A DNA stretch of 15,541 bases from an uncultured Actinoplanes sp. (GTDB taxonomy: Bacteria; Actinomycetota; Actinomycetes; Mycobacteriales; Micromonosporaceae): positions 1-15,541 of the forward strand of contig NZ_CAKUCL010000169.1 of assembly GCF_934643405.1 (NCBI RefSeq), read 5' to 3'. Positions 1 to 7,585 of this stretch are shown piece by piece (within the stretch, counting starts at the first letter, position 1; each line of letters begins with the position of its first letter). A program made the translations under genes and the position numbers. The notes under the pieces were generated by a model. That model searched no databases. It was given only the letters and a program-made list of their open reading frames with translations, and was not told the DNA's origin.

Positions 1-752
1 AGGGCCGGCGGTCGCGGAGCATGGCGAACAGGACGTCGCAGCGGCGGCGGGCGAGGCAGATGAGGGCGGCGTTGTGGCGTTTGCCTTGGGCTCGTTTGCG
101 GTCGTAGTAGGCCCGTGATGGCGGGTGTGCCAGGGACGCGAACGCGGCGAGGAAGAACGCGCGTTTGAGCTGCTTGTTGCCACCTTTGGGTGGGTGTTCA
201 CCAGGGATGGAGATGCCGGAGCGGCGGGTGACCGGGGCGAGGCCGGCGTAGGCGGCCAAATGTCCGGGCGTGGGGAAGGGACGTCGCGCAGGCTGTCGGC
301 CGGCCGGGGGCAGGATCTTCTCCGCGCCGTTGTGCCGGGGACAGTCACGGTCTGCTCGTCGAGCGCGGTCATGATGTGCCCGACGAGGCGTTCGCCCAGG
401 CGAGGAGCGTTCTTGGCGGCGATCTCCAACAGCTTCGAACGGCCGGCTTTGCGCAGCCCGGCCGGGCCGCCGCAGCGCGACAGAAGCTCCAGGACGGCTT
501 TGTGCTGCGCCCTCGGTCCAAGGACGCGTTCGAGGGCAGGGTGGATCTGGGTTTCGTCGCCGACGTTGACCCGGCGCAGCGTGTGCTGCAGGGTGCGGGC
601 GGCATCGGCGATCACGTAGGCGTCCCGGGCGTCGGTCTTGGCGCGCCGGGGTGCAGGTCCGCGATTCGGCGCGTCGCCAGCCCAGGCAGGTAAGCGACGT
701 CATGGCCGCAGGCCCGGGCGACCGCGACCGGCAGCGCACCGATCGAGGCGGC
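1..752 (-). pseudogene. IS110-family transposase remnant (frameshifted, internally deleted, 5'-truncated)
   Basis: Read on the minus strand, pieces of a transposase of the IS110 type (Transposase_20 C-terminal domain) appear in several frames. Around 610-750 they read GALPVAVARACGHDVAYLPGL, then DARDAYVIADAARTL. Around 360-600 they read GDETQIHPALERVLGPRAQH and related residues. Around 1-275 they read GHLAAYAGLAPVTRRSG, GGNKQLKRAFFLAAFASLAH and AALICLARRRCDVLFAML. One base is missing near 641-645, within the stretch that should read GAAKTDARDA. Near 278-287 the text jumps from DSLRDV straight to FPTPGHLAAYAG. Family members carry roughly 45-50 codons there, including the SMPGIG helix-hairpin-helix. 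The N-terminal part with the first catalytic Asp is absent to the right. No single frame stays open, so this is a dead copy. Its 3' end lies outside the window, and no terminal repeats or second IS ORF are visible. Confidence 0.85.
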
Positions 753-991
753 GCGCCATGCCGCCACCGCGCCTCTGCCGCCTCGCCGCGATGCGGGGAT
801 CTTCGGCTCGCAGCCTCCCGGACCTGTCGCTTCTCTGCTCGCCCACTGATCGCCTTCGCCGTGAGCAGGAAACGGCAGGCCTCCATCTGCCCCCGCGCTG
901 CGTCACGCGGACGGATCTCGGCCCAGCGAGCGGCCCGCCGGGCCGGAACGGCGTCGAGCCGCGGTGTTGGTCCCGCTCAGGGTGGACGGCG
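753..991. other. Intergenic stretch without a recognisable gene
   Basis: This stretch lies between the decayed IS110 sequence and the end of the first glycerol kinase gene. Open frames exist on both strands, as expected at this G+C content, but none shows a family motif or a convincing ribosome binding site. One minus-strand frame reads AEIRPRDAARGQMEAC, which may be the worn remnant of a gene or of IS flanking DNA. I cannot assign it. Confidence 0.4.
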
Positions 992-1009
992 TCGGCGTCC
1001 TGACGCCGA
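992..1009 (-). terminator. Hairpin downstream of the first glycerol kinase gene
   Basis: The plus-strand text TCGGCGTC-CT-GACGCCGA is a perfect 8-bp inverted repeat with a 2-base centre. It starts 25 bases after the minus-strand stop of the kinase gene (stop codon 1034-1036). On the RNA it would fold as a short GC-rich hairpin. No U-run follows, which is common for actinobacterial terminators but makes the call tentative. Confidence 0.4.
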
Positions 1010-1033
1010 ACCGCGACTCCGGACGGCGCGACG

Positions 1034-2530
1034 CTATCGAGCCGGCTTGATCCAGTCGAAGGTGCGCTCCACGGCTCGCTGCCAGTTGCCGTACTCCTGG
1101 TCCCGGATGCCGGCGTCCATGGTCGGCATCCACTGGGCGGCGCGGTGCCAGTTGCGGCGCAGGCCCTCCAGGTCGGGCCAATAGCCCACGGCCAGGCCGG
1201 CGGCGTACGCGGCGCCGAGCGACACCGTCTCGGCGGCCAGGGGCCGTACCACCGGCACGTCGAGGACGTCGGCGATGAACTGCATCAGCAGGTTGTCGGC
1301 GGTCATGCCGCCGTCGACCTTCAGCGTCTTGAGGGTCAGGCCCGAGTCGGCGTTCATCGCGTCCACCACCTCGCGGGTCTGCCAGGCGGTCGCCTCGAGC
1401 ACCGCGCGGGCCAGGTGACCCTTCGTGATGTACGAGGTGAGGCCGACGATCACGCCGCGGGCCTCGCTGCGCCAGTGCGGGGCGTAGAGACCCGAGAACG
1501 CCGGGACGATGTAGCAGCCGCCGTTGTCCGCGACCGTACGCGCAAGGGTTTCGATCTCCGGAGCGCTCGCGATGAGCTCGAGCTGGTCGCGGAACCACTG
1601 GACGAGCGAGCCGGTGATCGCGATCGAGCCCTCCAGCGCGTAGGCGGCCCTTTCCCCCGCGATCTGGTACGCCACCGTGCTCAGCAGCCCGTGGGTGGAA
1701 CGGACCAGCTCCGCGCCGGTGTTCAGCAGCAGGAAACTTCCGGTCCCGTACGTGCATTTGGCCTCTCCCGGCGTGAAGCACGTCTGCCCGAACAGGGCCG
1801 CCTGCTGATCGCCGAGCGCCGCCCCGATCCGTACCCCCGGGAAGGCCGCCGTGGCCGTGCCGAAGACGCCGATCGACGCGCGCACCTCGGGCATGATCTC
1901 GCGCGGGATGCCGAAGAAGCTGAGCGACGACGGCGACCAGTCGAGGGTGTGCACGTCGAGCAGCATGGTGCGGCTGGCGTTGGTCACGTCGGTAACGTGC
2001 AGGCCGCCGGTGAGCTTCCAGATCAGCCAGGTCTCCATGGTGCCGAACAGGATCTCCCCGCGTTCGGCGCGGCGGCGCAGACCGGGCGTGTGGTCGAGCA
2101 TCCAGGCGATGCGCGGGCCGGAGAAGTAGGTGGCGAACGGCAGCGCGGAGTCGTGCCGGATCGCCTCGGCGCCGGGCAGGCTGCCCAGCTCGCTGACCAG
2201 GGCGTCGGTGCGGGTGTCCTGCCAGACCACCGCGTGCCCGATCGGCACGCCGGTGGACCGGTCCCACAGCAGCGTGGTCTCCCGCTGGTTCGCGATGCCG
2301 ACCGCGGCGACCTGGTCCTCGGCGATGCCGGCCCGGCGCAGCGCCTCGGGGGCGAGCCGCTCGACGTTGCGCCAGATCTCCATGGCGTCGTGCTCGACCC
2401 AGCCGGGCTTCGGGTAGTACTGCTTGTGCTCCTGCTGGGCGAGGGAGACAAGCTGACCGTTGCGGTCGAAGACGATGCACCGGGTGGATGTGGTGCCCTG
2501 ATCGATGGCGACGACGAAGCGCTCGGTCAT
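1034..2530 (-). CDS. glpK: Glycerol kinase, first paralogue (regulator-linked)
   Basis: This 498-residue FGGY-family kinase phosphorylates glycerol to sn-glycerol-3-phosphate with ATP in the cytoplasm. The sequence shows the N-terminal ATP-binding signature AIDQGTTSTR (residues 8-17) and the glycerol contacts R83-E84 in NQRET, W103 and Y135 (ATYFSG). The likely catalytic base is D241 in LGDQQAALFGQ, and VDGGMTADN lies near the C-terminus. Length matches E. coli GlpK (about 500). The ATG at 2530 has a GGGGAGGG-type ribosome binding site about 4 bases upstream. Only 20 bp separate it from the end of the IclR-type regulator gene, so the two are probably one transcript. No His is seen in the short segment before GDQQ where PTS-regulated Gram-positive GlpK proteins carry the phosphorylated His. 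It is clearly diverged from the second GlpK at 4277-5794, so it is not a recent duplicate. Confidence 0.96.
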   Translation of the reverse strand: MTERFVVAIDQGTTSTRCIVFDRNGQLVSLAQQEHKQYYPKPGWVEHDAMEIWRNVERLAPEALRRAGIAEDQVAAVGIANQRETTLLWDRSTGVPIGHAVVWQDTRTDALVSELGSLPGAEAIRHDSALPFATYFSGPRIAWMLDHTPGLRRRAERGEILFGTMETWLIWKLTGGLHVTDVTNASRTMLLDVHTLDWSPSSLSFFGIPREIMPEVRASIGVFGTATAAFPGVRIGAALGDQQAALFGQTCFTPGEAKCTYGTGSFLLLNTGAELVRSTHGLLSTVAYQIAGERAAYALEGSIAITGSLVQWFRDQLELIASAPEIETLARTVADNGGCYIVPAFSGLYAPHWRSEARGVIVGLTSYITKGHLARAVLEATAWQTREVVDAMNADSGLTLKTLKVDGGMTADNLLMQFIADVLDVPVVRPLAAETVSLGAAYAAGLAVGYWPDLEGLRRNWHRAAQWMPTMDAGIRDQEYGNWQRAVERTFDWIKPAR

Positions 2531-2550
2531 GCTGTCCCTCCCCAGGGGTC

Positions 2551-3339
2551 TTAGATGCGGGCGGCCCCGAGATCCCGGGACACCGCACGGGCGGCGTCCC
2601 TGACGTAGGCGACCAGGCGTGGTCGCGGGTGATATTGGCTGTCACAGATCCGCTCGACGTGCCCGGAGATGCCGATGGCGCCGACCACCAGGCCGCCGTG
2701 ACCGCGGATCGGCGCGGCGACGGCTGCCTCCCCCGGTGTCAGCTCCTCGATCTCGGCACTCCAGCCGTTCTCCCGGATCTGTTTCAGCTCGGCCGCGAGA
2801 GCCCGCGGCGCGACGATGGTGCGGCGGGTGAAGCGGTCCAGCGAGCGGGCCGGCACCGCGCCGGCCGCCCGATATGCCAGCAATGCCTTGCCCAGCGCCG
2901 TGGCGTGCAACGGCAGCAGCGTCCCCACGTCGAGCGTCTGGAACGTGTCGTCCGGCCGGAACACGTGGTGCACGACCAGCACCTGGCCGTCCAGGACCGT
3001 GCCGATGCGGACCGCCTCGCCGCTGCGGGCGGCCAGCGGATCCGCCCAGTTGATCGAGCGGGACCGCAGCTCGTTGATGTCGAGATAGCTCGTGCCCAGC
3101 CGCAGCAGGGCGGCGCCGAGGTGGTAGTGGCCGGAGACCCGGTCCTGCTCGACGAACCCGACCGTCTTGAGCGTGCGCAGGATGCCGTGGGTGGTGCCCT
3201 TCGCCAGATCGAGCGACCGGGAGATCTCGCCCAGCGTCAGCTTTCCCGCGCCCCCGGCGAGCAGGCGCAGGACCGCGGCAGCGCGCTCGATCGACTGCAC
3301 TGTTCCGGGCACGTTTCGCACTCTATGCCGCTGAAACAC
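2551..3339 (-). CDS. gylR: GylR-like IclR-family regulator of glycerol catabolism
   Basis: This is an IclR-family DNA-binding regulator. The winged helix-turn-helix spans about residues 13-75 (TVQSIERAAAVLRLL, then LTLGEISRSLDLAKGTTHGILRTL). The C-terminal effector domain carries the family signature LPLHATALGKALLAY (residues 142-156) and VVHHVFRPDD (122-131). Overall it resembles Streptomyces GylR, which represses the gylCAB (glpFKD) operon and responds to glycerol or glycerol-3-phosphate. Here it is divergent from glpF rather than upstream in the same direction. No strong ribosome binding site decides the start: in-frame GTG codons lie at 3339, 3321, 3312 and 3300. The longest is reported, but 3321 or 3312 would match the usual family N-terminus better. 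It probably binds the 99-bp spacer and controls both its own kinase-linked transcript and glpF-glpK-glpD. Confidence 0.9.
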   Translation of the reverse strand: MFQRHRVRNVPGTVQSIERAAAVLRLLAGGAGKLTLGEISRSLDLAKGTTHGILRTLKTVGFVEQDRVSGHYHLGAALLRLGTSYLDINELRSRSINWADPLAARSGEAVRIGTVLDGQVLVVHHVFRPDDTFQTLDVGTLLPLHATALGKALLAYRAAGAVPARSLDRFTRRTIVAPRALAAELKQIRENGWSAEIEELTPGEAAVAAPIRGHGGLVVGAIGISGHVERICDSQYHPRPRLVAYVRDAARAVSRDLGAARI

Positions 3340-3354
3340 GACGTCGAGTCACAG

Positions 3355-3386
3355 TTGTTCGACAATGCCGAACGCCGTTCATTGTC
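3355..3386. promoter_or_regulatory. Candidate GylR operator: cluster of GTTC/GAAC half-sites
   Basis: Several overlapping inverted repeats fall in this 32-bp stretch between gylR and glpF. GTTCG (3357-3361) pairs with CGAAC (3369-3373). GAACG-C-CGTTC is a perfect repeat at 3370-3380. GACAATG (3361-3367) pairs with CATTGTC (3380-3386), and TTGT-TCG-ACAA lies at 3355-3365. Such stacking at a divergent IclR-type promoter suggests a multi-site operator. The assignment to GylR is inferred from position. Confidence 0.55.
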
Positions 3387-3410
3387 CGTCTCCGGGTAGC
3401 TACCTAGCGT
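3382..3410 (+). promoter_or_regulatory. Possible sigma-70-type promoter of glpF-glpK-glpD
   Basis: TTGTCC (3382-3387) and TAGCGT (3405-3410) are 17 bp apart and sit just upstream of the glpF ribosome binding site. The -35 overlaps the right arm of the candidate operator, which would suit repression by GylR. The -10 is a weak match, and TACCTA at 3401-3406 is an alternative, so the exact elements are uncertain. Confidence 0.3.
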
Positions 3411-3424
3411 CGATGAGCATCGAC
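3409..3424. promoter_or_regulatory. Perfect 7-bp inverted repeat in the glpF leader
   Basis: GTCGATG (3409-3415) and CATCGAC (3418-3424) form a perfect inverted repeat with the 2-base centre AG. It ends 4 bases before the AGGAGG ribosome binding site of glpF (3429-3434). It could be a second operator or a small hairpin near the translation start. Confidence 0.35.
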
Positions 3425-3438
3425 CTTCAGGAGGGCAC

Positions 3439-4284
3439 ATGGCACGACTGAAGCTCCCGGGACTCGTCGCCGAGCTGGCCGCCGAGTTCGCCGGGACCAT
3501 GATCCTCATCCTCTTCGGCGTCGGTGTCGTCGCGCAGGTGGCGGGCGCGAACATCGGCGACCACGACAGCATCGCCTGGGCCTGGGGCCTGGGTGTGACG
3601 CTGGGTGTCTACACGGCCGGTCGCATCAGCGGCGCGCACATCAACCCGGCGGTCACCGTCGCCCTCGCGGTCTTCAAGGGCTTCGAGTGGCGCAAGGTGC
3701 TTCCCTACTGCCTCGCCCAGACGCTCGGCGCGTTCGTCGCCGCCCTGTTGGTGCGCTGGAACTACACCGAGGTCCTGCACGCCGCCGACCCCGGCCTGAC
3801 CATCAAGACCCAGGGCGTCTTCTCCACCCTGCCCGGCAACGGCACGCTGCCGGTCGGCGAGTGGGGCGCGTTCCGCGACCAGATCATCGGCACCGCGATC
3901 CTGATGTTCCTCATCCTGGCCATCACCGACGCGGCCGGAACGCCGCCGCTGGCGAACATGGCGCCGTTCATCATCGGTCTGCTGGTGGTCGGCATCGGCA
4001 TGGCGTGGGGCACGAACGCGGGCTACGCGATCAACCCGGCCCGCGACCTCGGTCCCCGGCTGGCCAGCTTCCTGACCGGCTACGGCGGGGCGTGGCGAGA
4101 TCAGACCGGGTATCTGTACTTCTGGATACCGATCGTGGCCCCGATCCTCGGCGCCCTGGTCGGTGGCGGCCTCTACCAGGTGCTCGTCGGCCGGTTCCTG
4201 CCGGTGGCCGGTGACCTGGAGCCGGGTCGTCTCCCGGAGCCGGACCCGACCAAATCCGAGACTGTGGAGGCACGTCGTGGCTGA
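3439..4284 (+). CDS. glpF: Glycerol uptake facilitator (aquaglyceroporin)
   Basis: This 281-residue MIP-family inner-membrane channel admits glycerol by facilitated diffusion. Both half-helix NPA motifs are intact: GAHINPAVT with NPA at 69-71, and GYAINPARDLGPRL with NPA at 199-201. The Asp at 203 directly after NPAR is the residue typical of glycerol facilitators as opposed to water-only aquaporins. Hydrophobic segments are visible at about 12-35, 46-62, 86-106, 147-165, 172-190 and 226-250, giving the expected six membrane helices. The C-terminal tail from about residue 256 is polar and Pro/Glu-rich. The ATG at 3439 follows AGGAGGG at ideal spacing. The 3' end overlaps the next kinase gene by 8 bp, so it is first in a glpF-glpK-glpD operon. 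Confidence 0.96.
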   Translation: MARLKLPGLVAELAAEFAGTMILILFGVGVVAQVAGANIGDHDSIAWAWGLGVTLGVYTAGRISGAHINPAVTVALAVFKGFEWRKVLPYCLAQTLGAFVAALLVRWNYTEVLHAADPGLTIKTQGVFSTLPGNGTLPVGEWGAFRDQIIGTAILMFLILAITDAAGTPPLANMAPFIIGLLVVGIGMAWGTNAGYAINPARDLGPRLASFLTGYGGAWRDQTGYLYFWIPIVAPILGALVGGGLYQVLVGRFLPVAGDLEPGRLPEPDPTKSETVEARRG

Positions 4285-5794
4285 CTTCGTCGGCGCGGTA
4301 GACCAGGGCACCACCAGCACCCGTTTCATGATCTTCGACCACGGCGGCAACGAGGTGGCCCGCCACCAGCTCGAGCACGAGCAGATCCTGCCGCAGGCCG
4401 GCTGGGTGGAACACAACCCCAACGAGATCATCGACCGCACCGCCACGGTGATCTCGTCGGCGTTGCAGAAGGCCAACCTGCAGGCGAGCGACCTCGCCGC
4501 GCTGGGCATCACCAACCAGCGGGAGACCGCGGTGGTGTGGGACCGCACCACCGGCCGCCCGTACTACAACGCCATCGTCTGGCAGGACACCCGGACCGAC
4601 CGGATCGCGTCGGCGCTGGACCGCGACGGCCGCGGCGACGTCATCCGGCGCAAGGCGGGACTGCCCCCGGCCACGTACTTCTCCGGCGGCAAGATCCAAT
4701 GGATCCTGGAGAACGTCGACGGGGTGCGCGAGGCGGCCGAGCGCGGCGACGCCGTCTTCGGCAACACCGACAGCTGGCTGATCTGGCACATGACCGGCGG
4801 CCTCAACGGCGGCAACCACGTCACCGACGTGACCAACGCCAGCCGCACCATGCTGATGAACCTGGAGACGCTCGACTGGGACGACGAGCTGCTCGGCTTC
4901 TTCAACATCCCGCGGTCGATGCTGCCGGAGATCCGCCCGTCGTCCGACCCGAACACCTACGGCGTGGCGCGGTGGCCCGGCCCGCTCGGCGGCGAGGTGC
5001 CGATCACCGGCGACCTCGGCGACCAGCAGGCGGCCACGGTCGGTCAGGTCTGCTTCGCCCCGGGCGAGGCCAAGAACACCTACGGCACCGGCAACTTCAT
5101 GCTGCTGAACACCGGCACCGAGCTCGTACGGTCGGAGAACGGCCTGCTCACGACGGTGTGCTACAAGTTCGGCGACGCGGCGCCGGTCTACGCCCTGGAA
5201 GGCTCGATCGCGGTGACCGGGTCGGCCGTCCAGTGGCTGCGCGACCAGTTGCACATCGTCACCTCGGCGGCGGACAGCGAGGCGCTGGCGTCGACGGTGG
5301 CGGACAACGGCGGCGTGTACTTCGTGCCGGCGTTCTCCGGGCTGTTCGCGCCGTACTGGCGGTCCGACGCGCGCGGCGCGATCGTCGGGCTGTCCCGCTA
5401 CAACACCGACGCGCACATCGCCCGGGCCACCCTCGAGGCCATCTGCTACCAGAGCCGCGACGTGGTCGACGCGATGGCGCAGGACTCCGGGGTGACGCTG
5501 GACGTGCTGAAGGTGGACGGCGGCATCACCGCGAACAATCTGTGCATGCAGATCCAGGCGGACGTGCTCGGCGTGCCGGTCAGCCGCCCGGTGGTCGCCG
5601 AGACCACGGCCCTGGGCGCCGCGTACGCCGCGGGCCTGGCGGTGGGCTTCTGGAAGTCGACCGACGAGCTGCGGGAGAATTGGAACGAGTCACAGCGCTG
5701 GACGCCGGCCTGGACCGACGAGCAGCGATCCGAGGGCTACGGCAAGTGGAAGAAGGCCGTGGAACGCACACTCGACTGGGTGGACGTGGGCTGA
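4277..5794 (+). CDS. glpK: Glycerol kinase, second paralogue (operon copy)
   Basis: This FGGY-family glycerol kinase has 505 residues from the GTG at 4277. That start is preceded by GGAGG at 4266-4270, overlaps the glpF stop by 8 bp, and gives the family N-terminus VADFVGAVDQGTTSTRF. Conserved features are R82-E83 in NQRET, W102 in IVWQDTRTD, Y134 in ATYFSGGK and the likely catalytic base D249 in LGDQQAATVGQ. KVDGGITANN and TTALGAAYAAGLAVGFW follow near the C-terminus. It sits between the facilitator and dehydrogenase genes, the usual actinobacterial gyl order, and is likely the main catabolic kinase. It differs from the first GlpK throughout, including an insertion (GGLNGGNHV against GGLHV) and different residues before GDQQ. 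Upstream in-frame codons extend the open frame back to 4163, but that region is glpF coding sequence. Confidence 0.96.
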   Translation: MADFVGAVDQGTTSTRFMIFDHGGNEVARHQLEHEQILPQAGWVEHNPNEIIDRTATVISSALQKANLQASDLAALGITNQRETAVVWDRTTGRPYYNAIVWQDTRTDRIASALDRDGRGDVIRRKAGLPPATYFSGGKIQWILENVDGVREAAERGDAVFGNTDSWLIWHMTGGLNGGNHVTDVTNASRTMLMNLETLDWDDELLGFFNIPRSMLPEIRPSSDPNTYGVARWPGPLGGEVPITGDLGDQQAATVGQVCFAPGEAKNTYGTGNFMLLNTGTELVRSENGLLTTVCYKFGDAAPVYALEGSIAVTGSAVQWLRDQLHIVTSAADSEALASTVADNGGVYFVPAFSGLFAPYWRSDARGAIVGLSRYNTDAHIARATLEAICYQSRDVVDAMAQDSGVTLDVLKVDGGITANNLCMQIQADVLGVPVSRPVVAETTALGAAYAAGLAVGFWKSTDELRENWNESQRWTPAWTDEQRSEGYGKWKKAVERTLDWVDVG

Positions 5795-5796
5795 TC

Positions 5797-7506
5797 ATGA
5801 ATGTGTTGTCTCCAGAACAGCGGGATGCCGCGCTGACCGCGATGGCCGGCGAGGAACTCGACGTGCTGGTGGTGGGCGGCGGTGTGGTCGGCTCGGGCTG
5901 TGCGCTCGACGCCGCCACCCGCGGCCTGTCCGTCGGGCTGGTCGAGGCGCGTGACTTCGCCTCGGGCACGTCGAGCCGGTCCAGCAAGCTGATCCACGGC
6001 GGTCTGCGCTACCTCGAGATGCTGGACTTCGCCCTGGTGCGCGAGGCCCTGCGCGAGCGCGGACTGCTGCTGGACCGGCTGGCGCCGCACCTGGTCCGGC
6101 CGGTGCGCTTCCTCTACCCGCTCAAGCACCGGATCTGGGAACGCCTGTACGCGGGCACCGGCGTGACGCTCTACGACACGCTGGCGATGCGCGGCGGGCT
6201 GCCCCGGCACCGCAACCTGACCCGCCGGGGCGCGCTGCGCGAATGCCCGGCGCTGCGCAAGGACGCCCTGGTCGGCGCCCTGCAGTACTACGACGCCCAG
6301 GTGGACGACGCACGGCACACGATGTTCCTGGCCCGCACGGCGGCCGCGTACGGCGCGCACGTGGCCACCCGTACCGAGGTGGTCGGCTTCCTGCGGGAGG
6401 GCGAACGGGTCACCGGCGTCCGGGTGCACGATCTGGAACACGACCGTACGTTCGAGGTCCGCGCCCAGCAGGTGATCAACGCGACCGGGGTGTGGACCGA
6501 CGACACCCAGGCGCTGGTCGGCGAGCGGGGACAGTTCCACGTCCGCGCCTCCAAGGGCGTGCACCTGGTGGTGCCGCGCGACCGGATCCAGTCGAGCACC
6601 GGGCTGATCCTGCGCACCGAGAAGAGCGTGCTGTTCGTGATCCCGTGGGGCCGGCACTGGATCGTCGGGACCACCGACACCGACTGGGCGCTCGACAAGG
6701 CGCACCCCGCCGCGTCCAGCACCGACATCGACTACGTGCTCGACCACGTCAACGACGTGCTGGCCACGCCGTTGAGCCGCAGCGACGTGCAGGGCGTCTA
6801 CGCCGGGCTGCGCCCGCTGCTGCACGGCGAGTCGGAGTCGACCTCGCAGCTGTCCCGCGAGCACACCGTGGGCAGTCCGCAGCCCGGCCTGGTCGTGGTG
6901 GCCGGCGGCAAGTACACGACCTACCGGGTGATGGCCCGCGACGCGGTCGACGCCGCGGTCTACGGCCTGGCCCGCAAGGTGCCGCCGTCGTGCACGCAGG
7001 ACGTGCCGCTGCTCGGGGCCGAGGGATACCCGGCGCTGTGGAACCGCCGCCGGGTGCTGGCCGACGAGTCGGGCCTGCACGTGGCCCGCGTGGAGCATCT
7101 GCTCGGCCGGTACGGGTCGCTGGTCACCGAGGTGCTCGACCTGATCAAGGCAGATCCGTCGCTGGCCCAGCCGGTCGACGGCGCCGAGGACTACCTGCGG
7201 GCCGAGCTGCTCTACGCGGCCAGTCACGAGGGCGCCCGCCACCTGGAGGACGTCCTGACCCGGCGTACCCGGATCTCGATCGAGACGTTCGACCGCGGGG
7301 TGGCGGCCGCGCCGGTCGCGGCGGCGCTGATGGCGGGGGTGCTCGGCTGGACCGACGAGCAGACCGCCAAGGAGGTGGAGAACTACCGCCTGCGGGTGGA
7401 GGCGGAACGCGCCTCGCAGGAGCAGCCGGACGACGAGACCGCGGACGCGACCCGGCTCGGTGCTCCGGACGTGGTGCCGCTGACGGCGGCGTCGGGTTCC
7501 GTCTGA
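5797..7506 (+). CDS. glpD: FAD-dependent glycerol-3-phosphate dehydrogenase
   Basis: This 569-residue GlpA/GlpD-type flavoprotein oxidises sn-glycerol-3-phosphate to dihydroxyacetone phosphate and passes electrons to the respiratory chain, probably at the membrane face. The N-terminal Rossmann FAD motif VVGGGVVGSG lies at about 25-34. It is followed by the family signature SGTSSRSSKLIHGGLRYLE (57-75). Later come INATGVWTDD, KGVHLVVPR, VGTTDTDW and GLRPLL, with a C-terminal DAO_C-like helical domain (LLGRYG, EGARHLEDVLTRRTR). The last 40 residues are acidic and probably disordered. The ATG at 5797 lies 2 bp after the glpK stop and no strong ribosome binding site is seen, so translation is probably coupled. 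The open frame continues upstream to 4537 only because it overlaps glpK in another frame. Confidence 0.96.
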   Translation: MNVLSPEQRDAALTAMAGEELDVLVVGGGVVGSGCALDAATRGLSVGLVEARDFASGTSSRSSKLIHGGLRYLEMLDFALVREALRERGLLLDRLAPHLVRPVRFLYPLKHRIWERLYAGTGVTLYDTLAMRGGLPRHRNLTRRGALRECPALRKDALVGALQYYDAQVDDARHTMFLARTAAAYGAHVATRTEVVGFLREGERVTGVRVHDLEHDRTFEVRAQQVINATGVWTDDTQALVGERGQFHVRASKGVHLVVPRDRIQSSTGLILRTEKSVLFVIPWGRHWIVGTTDTDWALDKAHPAASSTDIDYVLDHVNDVLATPLSRSDVQGVYAGLRPLLHGESESTSQLSREHTVGSPQPGLVVVAGGKYTTYRVMARDAVDAAVYGLARKVPPSCTQDVPLLGAEGYPALWNRRRVLADESGLHVARVEHLLGRYGSLVTEVLDLIKADPSLAQPVDGAEDYLRAELLYAASHEGARHLEDVLTRRTRISIETFDRGVAAAPVAAALMAGVLGWTDEQTAKEVENYRLRVEAERASQEQPDDETADATRLGAPDVVPLTAASGSV

Positions 7507-7515
7507 GCGTGCCGT

Positions 7516-7545
7516 GGCCCGGGCCGGTCCGGCCCGGGCCTGTTT
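7516..7545 (+). terminator. Terminator-like hairpin after glpD
   Basis: GGCCCGGGCC at 7516-7525 and again at 7531-7540 flank GGTCC. The repeat is self-complementary, so it forms a 10-bp all-GC stem, followed by TGTTT. It begins 9 bp after the glpD stop. This is the strongest intrinsic-terminator candidate in the window and closes the glpF-glpK-glpD operon. Confidence 0.7.
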
Positions 7546-7585
7546 GCCAGGTATGGACCGGTCCCGGCCGGGGTACCCGCGGCGC

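Noticed and set aside
2488..3399. 303-codon plus-strand frame opposite the IclR regulator
   Set aside because: No family motifs. It runs antisense to a clear IclR protein and covers its promoter region.
4537..5796. Long open extension upstream of glpD in the same frame
   Set aside because: It lies out of frame over glpK, is Arg/Pro/Gly-rich shadow text typical of high-G+C DNA, and a family-like GlpD start lies at 5797.
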